NCBI GenBank assembly: GCA_013213745.1
Contig: JABSQH010000029.1
Coordinates: 22,439-86,438, forward strand
DNA: 64,000 bases
Direction of reading: 5' to 3'
From: Ilumatobacteraceae bacterium
GTDB lineage: Bacteria; Actinomycetota; Acidimicrobiia; Acidimicrobiales; Ilumatobacteraceae
Shown: one piece after another, positions 44,739-54,034 of the stretch
Numbering within the stretch: the stretch's first letter is position 1
Layout: the number at the start of each line of letters is the position of its first letter
Position numbers and translations under genes: made by a program
Notes under the pieces: model-generated
What the model saw: only the letters and a program-made list of their open reading frames with translations
Told to the model about the DNA's origin: nothing
Database searches by the model: none

Positions 44739-46463
44739 TCAGGTGACGTTGGTGACGGCGCCGGTCTCGGCGCCTTGCACGAGCCGGGCGTACTTGCCGA
44801 GCACGCCCGATGTGTACCGAGCCGGATTCGGCGACCAACCGTCACGGCGAGCGGCGAGCTCCGACTCGTCGACCAGCAGATCGAGCGACGAGGTCGGCAC
44901 GCTGATGCGGATGCGATCGCCGTCGCGGACAAACGCAATCGGTCCGCCGTCGGTGGCCTCGGGCGCGACGTGCCCGATGCAGAATCCCCACGTGCCGCCG
45001 GAGAAGCGTCCATCGGTGATCAAGGCACAATCACTCCCCCGGCCCGCACCCTTCAGTGCACCGGTGATCGCCAACATCTCGCGCATTCCTGGGCCGCCCT
45101 TGGGCCCCTCGTAGCGGATCACCAGCACGGTTCCCGGCTCGATCGAGCCGGCGAGGATCGCGTCCATCGCCTCGGACTCGTCGTCGAAGACGCGTGCCGG
45201 ACCTTCGAATTGTTGCTGGTGTTCGTGCAGACCGGCGACCTTGACCACGGCGCCGCTCGGCGCCAGCGAGCCGCGCAACACGTTGATCCCACCTTCCTCG
45301 TGAATCGGCTGGTCGAGTGAATACACGACCACGCCGTCGGGCGCCGGCGGATCGAGCTCGGCCAGGTTCTCCGCCATCGTCTTGCCGGTCACGGTCAGCA
45401 CGTCGCCGTGCAGCAACCCCTCGTCGAGCAGCAGCTTGAGCACGACGGGAACGCCACCGACGCGGTCGAGATCGGTCATGTGGAACTTGCCGCCCGGCTT
45501 CATGTCGGCCAGATGCGGCACTCGGGCGGCCACCCGGTTGAAGTCCTCCAGCTCGAGGTCGACGCCCGCTTCATGGGCGATCGCCAGCAGGTGCAGGACG
45601 GCGTTCGTCGACCCGCCGAGCGCCGAGGTGACGGCAATCGCGTTCTCGAACGCCTGCTTGGTCATGATCTGTCGAGGGCGGATACCGAGCCGCAACATGT
45701 TGACAACGGCCTCGCCAGCGCGGCGAGCGTCGCCCTCACGTCGGCCGTCGACCGCCGGCGGCGACGCAGTTCCGGGCAGACTCAGCCCGAGCGCCTCGGC
45801 GATCGAGCTCATCGTGTTGGCGGTGAACATTCCGCCGCACGCGCCCTCACCCGGACATGCCTTGCGCTCGATGGCATCGAGTTCGGCGTCGTCGATCGTG
45901 CCGGCAGCGTGCGCGCCGACGGCCTCGAACACACTGGTGATGTCGAGTGCTTGCCCGTTGTGTTCGCCGGGCAGGATCGAGCCGTTGTAGACGAACACAC
46001 TCGGCAGGTCGAGCCGGGCCGCCGCCATGAGCATGGCCGGAATCGACTTGTCGCACCCGGCGAGCCCCACGAAGCCATCGAAGCGCTCGGCATGGACAAC
46101 AGTCTCGACCGAGTCGGTGATGACCTCGCGCGAGACCAGCGACGCGCGCATCCCCTCGTGCCCCATCGAGATCCCGTCGCTGACGGTGATGGTGCCGAAC
46201 TCGAGGGGGAACCCGCCCGCTTCGAAGACGCCCTCCTTGGCGTGGTGCGCGAGCTTGCGCAGGGTGACGTTGCACGGCGTCACCTCGTTCCACGACGACG
46301 CGATGCCGATCTGCGGTTTCACCCAGTCCTCGTCGCCCATGCCGACGGCGCGCAGCATCGCCCTCGATGGCGCCTTCTGCATCCCGTCGGTGACGTCGCG
46401 CGAACGCGGCTTTACGTCGACCGGCGTGTTGGCCGATGTCGACACGTCATTCCCCTCGCTCAT
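44739..46463 (-). CDS. ilvD: Dihydroxy-acid dehydratase
   Basis: 574 residues with the Fe-S-binding cysteines in [26 protein letters not shown] and [17 protein letters not shown], and family blocks [18 protein letters not shown] and [15 protein letters not shown]. It makes the 2-keto acids of the Val/Leu/Ile pathway and is separate from ilvBNC by 9 kb. ATG 46463. The short 66-bp divergent region to khtT shows no leader peptide, so attenuation appears limited to ilvB. Confidence 0.96.
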   Translation of the reverse strand: MSEGNDVSTSANTPVDVKPRSRDVTDGMQKAPSRAMLRAVGMGDEDWVKPQIGIASSWNEVTPCNVTLRKLAHHAKEGVFEAGGFPLEFGTITVSDGISMGHEGMRASLVSREVITDSVETVVHAERFDGFVGLAGCDKSIPAMLMAAARLDLPSVFVYNGSILPGEHNGQALDITSVFEAVGAHAAGTIDDAELDAIERKACPGEGACGGMFTANTMSSIAEALGLSLPGTASPPAVDGRREGDARRAGEAVVNMLRLGIRPRQIMTKQAFENAIAVTSALGGSTNAVLHLLAIAHEAGVDLELEDFNRVAARVPHLADMKPGGKFHMTDLDRVGGVPVVLKLLLDEGLLHGDVLTVTGKTMAENLAELDPPAPDGVVVYSLDQPIHEEGGINVLRGSLAPSGAVVKVAGLHEHQQQFEGPARVFDDESEAMDAILAGSIEPGTVLVIRYEGPKGGPGMREMLAITGALKGAGRGSDCALITDGRFSGGTWGFCIGHVAPEATDGGPIAFVRDGDRIRISVPTSSLDLLVDESELAARRDGWSPNPARYTSGVLGKYARLVQGAETGAVTNVT

Positions 46464-46529
46464 GGTGGCGAGGCTACTGGCGAGGTGACCCCACGGCTCT
46501 GAGAGACACCGCGCCGATCCGGTGGCACA

Positions 46530-47024
46530 ATGGCGTCGATGGCCGACGTTCGCGAGACCAAACTCCCCGGGGTCGGGGTACGGCACGAATTCACCACCGA
46601 CGACGGCGAGCACGTGGGGGTGTTGGTCCACCGCGATGGTCGGCGCGAGCTCCTCGTGTACGACCGCGACGACCCCGACGCCTGTCGGTGGATGCTCAGC
46701 ATGTCGGTGGCCGACACCCGCACGATCGGCGAGCTGCTCGGCGCCAGCCGGGTGACCGAAGAGGTCGATGCCGTCGTGCGCCAGGAGATCGAGGGCTTGT
46801 CGATCGAATGGATGGAGATGCCCGAGGGGTCACCCGCGGCGGGCAGGACCATCGGCGATGGGGAGTACCGCACGAAGACCGGAGCATCGATCGTCGCTGT
46901 GATCCGCGGCGACAAGACGATCCCGGCACCGGGGCCCGACCAGGCGATGTACGAAGGCGACGTGATCGTGGCCGTCGGCACCAACGAAGGCCTGGTGCGA
47001 GTGCGCGAGATCCTGCGCACTTGA
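46530..47024 (+). CDS. khtT: RCK_C-type regulatory subunit of a cation/proton antiporter (KhtT-like)
   Basis: 164 residues. The N-terminal half ([24 protein letters not shown]) is the KhtT-specific domain, and from about residue 90 a TrkA_C/RCK_C ligand-binding domain follows ([52 protein letters not shown]). In Bacillus, KhtT gates the KhtU K+/H+ antiporter. Start: ATG 46530, with ATG 46539 as alternative; neither has a strong ribosome site. First gene of a probable khtT-khtU-peroxiredoxin operon. Confidence 0.88.
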   Translation: MASMADVRETKLPGVGVRHEFTTDDGEHVGVLVHRDGRRELLVYDRDDPDACRWMLSMSVADTRTIGELLGASRVTEEVDAVVRQEIEGLSIEWMEMPEGSPAAGRTIGDGEYRTKTGASIVAVIRGDKTIPAPGPDQAMYEGDVIVAVGTNEGLVRVREILRT

Positions 47025-47061
47025 TCGCCGTGACCCCCACCTTCGCGCAGGTGCGCTGCTC

Positions 47062-48273
47062 GTGTTGATCGCTGCCGGAAGCGCCGAAGTTGCGCTTGCG
47101 TTCGTCGAGATCGGCGCGGTCACGCTCGGTCTCGCCGTCCTCGCTCGGTTCGCAGGATGGCTCGGCCTCACGGCGGTGCCGTTCTACCTCATCGCCGGCC
47201 TGGGCCTCGGCGAGGGTGGCATCTCTCAGTTGGAGGACTCGATCGAATTCATCGAGATCGCCTCCGAGCTCGGCGTGCTGCTGTTGCTGTTCACCCTCGG
47301 GCTCGAGTACTCCGAGAGCGAGCTGAGATCGGGCCTGCGCACGGGCATCAGGCCGGGCACACTGGACATGCTGCTCAACGCCCTCCCGGGTGTGGCGCTC
47401 GGGCTGCTGCTCGGCTGGGAGCCGCTCGCCGCCGTGCTGCTGGGTGGTGTCACCTGGATCTCGTCGTCTGGAGTGGTGTCGAAAGTGCTGAGCGACCTCG
47501 GGCGACTCGGCTATCGAGAAACACCCGCCATCCTCAACCTGCTCGTGATCGAGGACTTGGCGATGGCGATCTACCTGCCGACAGTCGCCGCCCTGATCGT
47601 CGGCGGCAGCCTGTCGAGCACGGTCGTCAGCGTGCTGATCGCGCTGACCACCGTGTCGGTGATCCTGCTCGCTGCGCTGCGCTTCGGCGGCAAGCTCAGC
47701 GATCTCGTCGTGGGTGGCGGCAATGAGGCGCTGATGCTGATGGTGTTCGGCATCACGGTGCTCGTCGCCGGGCTGGCTCAGCAGCTGGAGGTGTCTGGCG
47801 CGATCGGGGCATTCCTCGTGGGTCTGGCGTTGAAGGGTGAGGCCGCCGAACGCCTACTGCGCTTGTTCGAGCCGCTGCGCGATCTCTTTGCGGCGTTCTT
47901 CTTCCTGTACTTCTCGTTCCAGATCGACCCCGGCGATCTGCTCGGTGTAGCGGTTCCGGCGATCGGGCTGGCGCTCTTCACCGCGACCACCAAGGTGATC
48001 ACCGGTTGGTACGCGGCCGGCCGCATCGGCGCCGCTCCGAGAGGCCGGTTGCGCGCCGGGACCGCGCTGATCGCCCGCGGCGAGTTCTCGATCGTGATCG
48101 CCGCACTCGGTGCCAGCTTGATCGACGGCCCAGAACTCGGCGCCGTCGCCGCAGGTTACGTGCTGCTGACCGCCATCATCGGGCCGGTACTGACCAAGTT
48201 CTACGACCGGATCCCGGTCCCGGCGCGCTTGGCGGCACGACCGTCTCCTGCACCGGCGCCGACGTCGCCGTAG
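47062..48273 (+). CDS. khtU: Monovalent cation:proton antiporter-2 (CPA2) family protein (KhtU-like)
   Basis: 403 residues with about twelve helices. PFYLIAGLGLGEGG, ELGVLLLLFTLGLEYS, SSSGVVSKVLSDLGRL, NLLVIEDLAMAIYLP (ion-binding Glu-Asp) and the C-terminal TALIARGEFSIVIAALG are CPA2/Kef-type motifs. It lacks a cytoplasmic RCK domain of its own, consistent with KhtT acting in trans. GTG 47062; the stop lies 15 bp before the TGA-containing peroxiredoxin gene. Confidence 0.92.
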   Translation: MLIAAGSAEVALAFVEIGAVTLGLAVLARFAGWLGLTAVPFYLIAGLGLGEGGISQLEDSIEFIEIASELGVLLLLFTLGLEYSESELRSGLRTGIRPGTLDMLLNALPGVALGLLLGWEPLAAVLLGGVTWISSSGVVSKVLSDLGRLGYRETPAILNLLVIEDLAMAIYLPTVAALIVGGSLSSTVVSVLIALTTVSVILLAALRFGGKLSDLVVGGGNEALMLMVFGITVLVAGLAQQLEVSGAIGAFLVGLALKGEAAERLLRLFEPLRDLFAAFFFLYFSFQIDPGDLLGVAVPAIGLALFTATTKVITGWYAAGRIGAAPRGRLRAGTALIARGEFSIVIAALGASLIDGPELGAVAAGYVLLTAIIGPVLTKFYDRIPVPARLAARPSPAPAPTSP

Positions 48274-48288
48274 CCGTACGGTGCGAGC

Positions 48289-48723
48289 GTGACCGTCGAC
48301 GACGACATCCTCCAGCTCCGCCGCACGACGGGTTCGATCATCTTCATGACCTACCGAGGTGATTGGTGACCGTATTGCTGCGGCCAGCTCGTGCGGTTGG
48401 CAACACAGTACGACCGGATCCACAGTGCCGGAGCCGAGTTCGCGGCGGTCAGCGTCGACGACGACGTCCGTCAGGCGGGAACGGCCAGGCGTTGGGGGCT
48501 GAGTCACTCGCGCATGGTGTCCGACCCCGGTGGTGAGCGCCACCTACAGCCGCTCGATCTGTTCAATCCCAACGAACGCAACGGCATCGCCCTGCCCGGC
48601 ATGGTCATCGTCGACCCCGACGGCACCGAGGTGTATCGATATCAGGGGCGCGACTTCGCCGATCGCACCAACGACGACGACCTGTGGGAGGCCGACGCCT
48701 GGCGCGATCACATCGAGGTGTGA
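48289..48723 (+). CDS. Peroxiredoxin-like (AhpC/TSA-type) protein with in-frame TGA, candidate selenoprotein
   Basis: From GTG 48289 the frame reads ILQLRRTTGSIIFMTYRGDW, then TGA (48367-48369), then PYCCGQLVRLATQYDRIHSA and a complete thioredoxin-fold remainder to TGA 48721, with no frame change: 144 residues if TGA is read as Sec27. The family has Cys at this spot (RGDWCPFC or -PYC), so the product would be a UxxC redox protein. A SECIS-like hairpin sits 20 bases after the TGA. The alternative is a nonsense mutation of a Cys codon. Reading on as Sec needs SelA/B/C/D, none of which are in this window. Confidence 0.68.
48371..48412 (+). promoter_or_regulatory. SECIS-like hairpin after the in-frame TGA
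   Basis: CGTATTG (48371-48377) can pair with CAGTACG (48406-48412), including one wobble. Inside it CCAGCT (48384-48389) pairs with GGTTGG (48395-48400), two wobbles, leaving the loop CGTGC. Bacterial SECIS elements have an apical loop with G in the first two positions, 16-37 bases from the UGA; here the loop begins 20 bases on and has G second, then U. Hand-folded only. Confidence 0.45.
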
Positions 48724-48738
48724 GCTCGGTCGGCTCGA

Positions 48739-49998
48739 TCAGCGCCGACCGAAACCAAACAACTCCTGGCCCACTTTGCGCATCTGGATCTCCTCGGAAC
48801 CCTCGGTGATCCGATAGCGCCGGTGGTGCCGGTAGATGTGCTCGAACGGCATGTGCCGTGAGTAGCCGACGCCGCCACAGGTCTGCATCGCCCGGTCGGC
48901 CGCGTCGCAGGCCAGCCGGTTAGCGCGGTAGTTGCACATCGCCACGAGGTGTGTGACGGCGCCGTACCCGTCGTTCAGATGGTCGATCGCGTCGAGTTGC
49001 GCGGCGGTCGACCGCACGAGTTGGCGCAGCATCGCCGCCTCGGTGTGCAGCTCGATCAGTGGGAACTGGATGCCCTGGTTCACCGCCAACGGCTTGCCCC
49101 AGGTCGTACGGCTCTTGGAGTAGGCCACCGCCTCGTTCACACAGAACTGGGCAGCGCCGAGCGACGATGCCGCTTGACGGATGCGGTTCTCGTGCACGAA
49201 GTGCTGCGCCAACTCGAGGCCACGACCCTCCTCGCCGAACACGGCGTCGTCGCCGACACGCACCCCGTTCATCGACACCTCGGCGTGGTCGGTCGGCATG
49301 TTGAACGTCCACCAGAAGAAGTCGACGTTGAACCCCGGGTTGTCGGTCGGCACGAGAAACGCCGTAATGCCGCGCGCGCTGCCCGGATCGCCCGATGTGC
49401 GGGCGAAGATGATGTCGTGCGTGGCGTGGTGGAGCCCTGAGTTCCACCGCTTCATGCCGTCGATGACCCACTCGTCGCCGTCTCGGCGGGCGGTGGTCTC
49501 GAGGTAGGTGGCATCGCTGCCGTGGTTCGGTTCGGTGAGGCCGAACGCCAGGCGCTTGGTGCCGTCGAGGAAACCAGGCATCCATTCGGCTTTCTGCGCC
49601 TCGGTGCCGAAGTCGCGCATCATCAGCACGGTCGGGAAGTTGCCGACGATCGATGATTCGTTCTGCAGGTCGTTGTGCAGGCCGAGACCCTTGGTGGCGA
49701 GGTGCTCGCGAATGATCGCCATCTCGAGGTTGCTCGCATCGCGCCCGCCGAACTCGCTCGGCAACGCCAGCCGGAGCCAGCCCGCCTCATCCGCACGGCG
49801 ACGCATCTCCCGGAGCAGGTCCTCCCACTCCTGGCGCGGCACGCCCCCGTTGTCGAAGTCGGTGCGGGCCCATTCGCGGCGATGATCGAAGAAGCGGATG
49901 TTGTCGTCTTGCTGCTCGAGCGGCCGGATCTCCGCCTCGATGAAGGCATCGAGCTCGTCGAGCGTCGTTTGGATGGCGGCCGGGATCTCGAAGTCCAT
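48739..49998 (-). CDS. Acyl-CoA dehydrogenase
   Basis: 419 residues with the standard domain order: N-terminal helices, LALPSEFGGRDASNLEM, the FAD/substrate block FGLTEPNHGSDATYLETTA, then the C-terminal helical domain with CGGVGYSRHMPFEHIYRHHR and RYRITEGSEEIQMRKVG. It oxidises acyl-CoA to enoyl-CoA with ETF as acceptor; chain preference unknown. ATG 49998 is preferred to the start eight codons upstream. Convergent with the TGA-containing peroxiredoxin gene, 15 bp apart. Confidence 0.93.
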   Translation of the reverse strand: MDFEIPAAIQTTLDELDAFIEAEIRPLEQQDDNIRFFDHRREWARTDFDNGGVPRQEWEDLLREMRRRADEAGWLRLALPSEFGGRDASNLEMAIIREHLATKGLGLHNDLQNESSIVGNFPTVLMMRDFGTEAQKAEWMPGFLDGTKRLAFGLTEPNHGSDATYLETTARRDGDEWVIDGMKRWNSGLHHATHDIIFARTSGDPGSARGITAFLVPTDNPGFNVDFFWWTFNMPTDHAEVSMNGVRVGDDAVFGEEGRGLELAQHFVHENRIRQAASSLGAAQFCVNEAVAYSKSRTTWGKPLAVNQGIQFPLIELHTEAAMLRQLVRSTAAQLDAIDHLNDGYGAVTHLVAMCNYRANRLACDAADRAMQTCGGVGYSRHMPFEHIYRHHRRYRITEGSEEIQMRKVGQELFGFGRR

Positions 49999-50042
49999 GA
50001 CCGAGTGTCGCGACGGGTTCACCGCGGCGACGAACCGGCGGG

Positions 50043-51506
50043 TTACTGCGTCCGCTTCTGATTCAGCAGGATGTTCACGGCTTTGCCGTCGGCCTGCCCC
50101 TTCGAGGCCTTCATCACCGCGCCGACCAGTGCTCCCGCAGCCTTTTTCTCACCTGCACAGAACTTGGCCCAGGCGTCGGGTTGCGCCTCGATTGCCGCGT
50201 CGACCATCGCCTCGAGCTCGCTGGTGTCCATCGCCTCGAAGCCCTTGTCGGCCGCGATCGCCCGCGGGTCGCCCCCGTCGTTGTCGACGAGCACGGTGAG
50301 AATCTCCTTGGCCTGGGTCGCCGTGATCTCGCCCGCCGTTTCCATCTTCGTCAATTCGGCCAGGTCGCCCGCAGGCACGGGCGGGACGTCGCCGGCTTCG
50401 GCATACGCCTCTTTCACGTGAACGATGGCGCGGGCAGCGTCGCCGTCGGCTGCACCGACGGCCAGCACATAGTTGTCCTGGCCGCGATCGACCACGACGC
50501 GCACAGCCTCGGAGTCCGGCTCCATGCCGACTGCGGCCGCGAGTTGTTGCCGCCGGGCGGCAGGGAGCATCGGCAGCGACGCTCTGACGCTGTCGATCCA
50601 TGCCGCATCAGGATCGACCACGACGAGGTCGGGCTCGAGGAAGTAGCGATAGTCGTCGGCGTCTTCCTTGCTGCGCAGCGTGTGGGTGCGGCCGTCGTTC
50701 TCGTCCCAGTGACGGGTCTCTTGCCGCACCGCGTCGCCAACGTCGAGCATCGCCACTTGGCGGCGAGCCTCGTAGTCGATGGCGCGACCGACCGAGCGGA
50801 CGCTGTTCAGGTTCTTTATCTCACAGCGCGTGCCCAACTCAGCGCCGGGTCGCCGCACACTCACGTTGGCATCGACGCGCATCGAGCCCTCTTCCATCTT
50901 GGCGTCGGATGCGCCAACGGCGATGAGGATGGCGCGCAGCTCGCTGACGTACTCGCGAGCTTGTTCGGGCGAACGCATGTCGGGTCGACTGACGATCTCC
51001 ACCAACGGGATGCCGGCTCGGTTGAAGTCGATGAGGGAGTGTTCGCTGCCGTGGATGCGGCCACCGGCGCCGCCCACATGAGTGGACTTCCCGGTGTCTT
51101 CCTCGAGGTGGGCGCGTTCGATTTCAATGCGCGATCCGTCGGCGATGTCGAGCCAGCCATCGACGCAGATCGGCTCGTCGTACTGGCTGATCTGATACGC
51201 CTTCGGCATGTCCGGGTAGAAGTAGTTCTTGCGGGCGAACGTCGACCGCTGGATCGTGCAGTTCAGGGCCATGCCGAGCCGCATCGCCTGCTCGACCGCC
51301 GCTCGGTTGAGCACCGGGAGCGCCCCGGGAAGCCCGAGCGTCACCGGATCGATGTTGGTGTTGGGCTCGTCGCCGAAGCGGTGTGGTGACGCCGAGAACA
51401 ACTTCGTTGCGGTGTCGAGTTCGACATGCACCTCGAGACCGACCACCATCTCGTAGCCCTCGTGCTCCCAGGGTGCGGCGTGGTCGGCAGTCGTCGTGTC
51501 GGTCAC
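50043..51506 (-). CDS. gatB: Asp-tRNA(Asn)/Glu-tRNA(Gln) amidotransferase subunit B
   Basis: 487 residues beginning in the catalytic cradle YEMVVGLEVHVELDTATKLF and PNTNIDPVTLGLPGALPVLN, with FYPDMPKAYQISQYDEPIC and IHLEEDTGKSTH-like RAHLEEDTGKSTHVGGAGGR, and the C-terminal GatB/YqeY tRNA-binding helices ending KAVNILLNQK. It makes Gln- or Asn-tRNA by transamidation with GatA/GatC. GTG 51506. It is separated from gatA by a 314-bp segment containing an alkD remnant. Confidence 0.96.
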   Translation of the reverse strand: MTDTTTADHAAPWEHEGYEMVVGLEVHVELDTATKLFSASPHRFGDEPNTNIDPVTLGLPGALPVLNRAAVEQAMRLGMALNCTIQRSTFARKNYFYPDMPKAYQISQYDEPICVDGWLDIADGSRIEIERAHLEEDTGKSTHVGGAGGRIHGSEHSLIDFNRAGIPLVEIVSRPDMRSPEQAREYVSELRAILIAVGASDAKMEEGSMRVDANVSVRRPGAELGTRCEIKNLNSVRSVGRAIDYEARRQVAMLDVGDAVRQETRHWDENDGRTHTLRSKEDADDYRYFLEPDLVVVDPDAAWIDSVRASLPMLPAARRQQLAAAVGMEPDSEAVRVVVDRGQDNYVLAVGAADGDAARAIVHVKEAYAEAGDVPPVPAGDLAELTKMETAGEITATQAKEILTVLVDNDGGDPRAIAADKGFEAMDTSELEAMVDAAIEAQPDAWAKFCAGEKKAAGALVGAVMKASKGQADGKAVNILLNQKRTQ

Positions 51507-51549
51507 GACGGCGAGGCTAGCGACGGGGTGCATGCGACACTTCGTGGAA

Positions 51550-51830
51550 TGGACCCAGCCGACGAGTTCGCAACGAGCCAGGCGGTGCTCGAAGCGATCG
51601 CCGACCCCGCCCGCAGCGCGCTCCTGCATCAGCTGCACTACAAAGAACGCACCGACGCCAACCGACTGTTCGATTACCCACTCCGGCGCGCCGCCGACAC
51701 CGAGTTCTTCATCCGCAAAGCCATCGGTTGGGCGATACGCCAGTACTCGAAGGTCGCCCCGGCCGCAGTCGCCGCCTTCGTCGACGAGCACGAGCACACG
51801 CCGTCGGGGCTCACCGCTGGTTACGACGCA
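51550..51830 (+). pseudogene. C-terminal remnant of a DNA alkylation repair (AlkD-like) gene
   Basis: From about 51550 the plus frame reads ALLHQLHYKERTDANRLFDY, then RRAADTEFFIRKAIGWAIRQ and SKVAPAAVAAFVDEHEHTPSGL. This is the C-terminal end of AlkC/AlkD HEAT-repeat DNA glycosylases (EFFIRKAIGWALR is the conserved element). About two-thirds of the usual length is missing at the N-terminus, and the frame then runs into the antisense 3' end of gatA. No function is expected. Confidence 0.75.
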
Positions 51831-53272
51831 GGGGCGCGGCGTTCGAGCTCGGCGGCCACTTGGAACATGCGCGCGTCGTGCAGTGCCGGAGTGATGATCT
51901 GGACGCCGACGGGGAGACCGTCGGCACCGGTACCGAACGGAACGCTCATCGCCGGCTCGCCGGTGAGGTTGGCCGGAATCGTGTAGGTGTCGCAGAGATA
52001 CATCGACATCGGGTCGGCCGTCTTGTCGCCGGCACGGAACGCCACACTCGGCGACGCCGGCATGACCAACGCATCAACCTGCGCGTACGCGGCGGCGAAG
52101 TCCTGTGCGATTCGGCGGCGAACCTTGAGGGCGCGGCCGTAGTAGGCGTCGTAATACCCAGCCGACAAGGCATACGTGCCGAGCATGATGCGGCGCTTGA
52201 CCTCGGCGCCGAAACCCTCGGTGCGCGTGGCGATGTACATCGCGTTCGTGTCCGGCGCTTCGGCGCGCATGCCAAAGCGCACGCCGTCGTAGCGGGCGAG
52301 GTTGCTCGACGCTTCAGCAGGAGCGATCAGGTAGTAGGCGGTGAGCCCGTACCCGAACGCGGGAACCGAGACATCGATGATCGTCGCACCGGCGTCGGCC
52401 AGCGCCGCGAATGCCTGATCGACACGCTCGACCACATCGGGGTCAGCGCCCTCGGGCAGATCGGTGATGCGCCCGATACGCATGCCGTCGACTCCGTGTT
52501 CCAGCACCGTCGTCAGTTCGAGCGGACCCTGGTCGATCGAGGTCGAGTCGCCAGGATCGTGTCCGGAGATCGCTTCGAGGACGAGCGCCGCATCGGCGAC
52601 ATCGTGGGCGAACGGTCCGATCTGATCGAGGCTCGAAGCAAACGCCACCAATCCGAGCCGGCTGACCGCGCCGTAGGTCGGCTTGACCCCGACCACTCCG
52701 CACAGCGCCGCGGGCTGGCGGATCGAACCACCGGTGTCGGAGCCGAGCGCGAGGGGCGCGAAGCCCGCGGCGACCGACGCCGCCGAGCCACCGCTGGAAC
52801 CTCCTGGCACTCGGGTCACATCGAGCGGGTTGTTGGTTCGACCGAACGCCGAGTTCTCCGTGCTCGAGCCCATGGCGAACTCGTCGAGGTTGGTCTTCCC
52901 GATCACGACGGCACCGGCATCGCGCAACCGGTCGACGATGGTGGCGTCGTAGGGCGGGCGCCAGCCCTCGAGGATCTTCGACGAACACGTCGTGGGCACG
53001 CCACGCGTGCACATGTTGTCCTTGAGAGCGACCGGCACCCCGGCCAGCGGACCGACGTCGTCGCCTGCGGCCACAGCGTCGTCGACCGCCGCGGCACGCG
53101 CCCGTGCCTCGTCAGTGAGCACGAGGTTGAAGGCATGCACGTCGGTCTCGTGCGCATCGATTGCGGCAAGGTAGTCGTCGACGACCTGTGCCGCGCTGAG
53201 TTCGCCGGCGCGGACGCGCACGGCGATGGTGGCGGCACGCAGGTCGAGAGTGGGCGGCGCGATGTCGCTCAC
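51821..53272 (-). CDS. gatA: Asp-tRNA(Asn)/Glu-tRNA(Gln) amidotransferase subunit A
   Basis: 483 residues of the amidase-signature family with the Ser-cisSer-Lys triad: Lys in GVPVALKDNMCTRG, cis-Ser in PGGSSGGSAASVAAG and nucleophile Ser in GSDTGGSIRQPAALCG. It hydrolyses glutamine and channels ammonia to GatB. The GTG at 53272 follows the gatC stop by one base. It ends next to the alkD remnant. Confidence 0.96.
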   Translation of the reverse strand: MSDIAPPTLDLRAATIAVRVRAGELSAAQVVDDYLAAIDAHETDVHAFNLVLTDEARARAAAVDDAVAAGDDVGPLAGVPVALKDNMCTRGVPTTCSSKILEGWRPPYDATIVDRLRDAGAVVIGKTNLDEFAMGSSTENSAFGRTNNPLDVTRVPGGSSGGSAASVAAGFAPLALGSDTGGSIRQPAALCGVVGVKPTYGAVSRLGLVAFASSLDQIGPFAHDVADAALVLEAISGHDPGDSTSIDQGPLELTTVLEHGVDGMRIGRITDLPEGADPDVVERVDQAFAALADAGATIIDVSVPAFGYGLTAYYLIAPAEASSNLARYDGVRFGMRAEAPDTNAMYIATRTEGFGAEVKRRIMLGTYALSAGYYDAYYGRALKVRRRIAQDFAAAYAQVDALVMPASPSVAFRAGDKTADPMSMYLCDTYTIPANLTGEPAMSVPFGTGADGLPVGVQIITPALHDARMFQVAAELERRAPAS

Positions 53273-53273
53273 G

Positions 53274-53576
53274 TCAGTCCTCCAACCCGATGATCGGCGG
53301 CACCTGGAAGCGACCGTCGGCGGCATCGGGCGCTGCGGCGAGTACCTCATCACGGTCGAGCGTCGGCGCCGGCACGTCATTGCGCATCACGTTGTCGATC
53401 GGTACCGGGTGGGTCATCGGCTCGACATCGTCGAGGTCGAGCGCATCGATGTCGGCGAAGTGCTCGAGCATCGCACGCAGCTCGCTCGTGGCCACCGCCA
53501 GCTCGTCGTCGCCCAGCGAGAGCCGAGCGAGGCGGGCGACCTTGACCACGTCGTCGGGGGTGATGCGATCAGACAC
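53274..53576 (-). CDS. gatC: Asp-tRNA(Asn)/Glu-tRNA(Gln) amidotransferase subunit C
   Basis: 100 residues, normal for GatC: ITPDDVVKVARLARLSLGDDEL at the start, then LEHFADIDALDLDDVEPMTH and the C-terminal GRFQVPPIIGLED. It wraps GatA and stabilises the complex. GTG 53576; it shares a 98-bp divergent region with the ArsR regulator. Confidence 0.93.
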   Translation of the reverse strand: MSDRITPDDVVKVARLARLSLGDDELAVATSELRAMLEHFADIDALDLDDVEPMTHPVPIDNVMRNDVPAPTLDRDEVLAAAPDAADGRFQVPPIIGLED

Positions 53577-53628
53577 GGCGGCCGAGGTTACCGCTGGCGT
53601 TCGGCGAGCCCAGGGGAGATCCGTCGGC

Positions 53629-53653
53629 TATATATCGCTCAACAGTTATATTT
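53629..53653 (+). promoter_or_regulatory. AT-rich imperfect inverted repeat before the ArsR-type gene
   Basis: TATATATCGCTCAACAGTTATATT is a strongly AT-rich, roughly symmetrical block 20-45 bp upstream of the ArsR-family start and about 50 bp upstream of gatC on the other strand. It is a plausible autoregulatory operator plus -10 region; half-site symmetry is imperfect. Confidence 0.35.
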
Positions 53654-53674
53654 CTGTACGCGCATAATTGCCGG

Positions 53675-54034
53675 GTGGATACATTCGCAGTGCTGGCAGA
53701 ACCCAGCCGACGGCAACTGCTGACCGAATTGGGCACTGGCCCCAAGACGGTCGGCGCACTCACCGAGGGGATCGGGCTCAGTCAGCCGGCGGTGTCGAAG
53801 CACCTCCGCATCGTGCGCGATGCAGATCTGGTGCGGGTTCGTCCCGACGGGCAACGTCGCTGGTACGAAGTCAATCCGGTCCCCCTGCGCCAGGTCGACG
53901 AGTGGCTCGAGCCATTCCGCCGACAGTGGGCAGAGCGACTCGATCGACTCGAGGCGCACTTGGATGACCTCGCCCCTGACGACATCACACGCAATCCCAC
54001 CAACAACCCGAGGGAGAGAGCACATCGTGAATGA
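53675..54034 (+). CDS. ArsR-family transcriptional regulator
   Basis: 119 residues with a winged helix: FAVLAEPSRRQLLTELGTGP and LTEGIGLSQPAVSKHLRIVR, then the wing LVRVRPDGQRRWYEVNP. The metal-binding Cys box is absent, so it belongs to the non-metal ArsR group that is often encoded with AHSA1/SRPBCC proteins. The second gene here is such a protein but frameshifted. GTG 53675. Confidence 0.9.
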   Translation: MDTFAVLAEPSRRQLLTELGTGPKTVGALTEGIGLSQPAVSKHLRIVRDADLVRVRPDGQRRWYEVNPVPLRQVDEWLEPFRRQWAERLDRLEAHLDDLAPDDITRNPTNNPRERAHRE

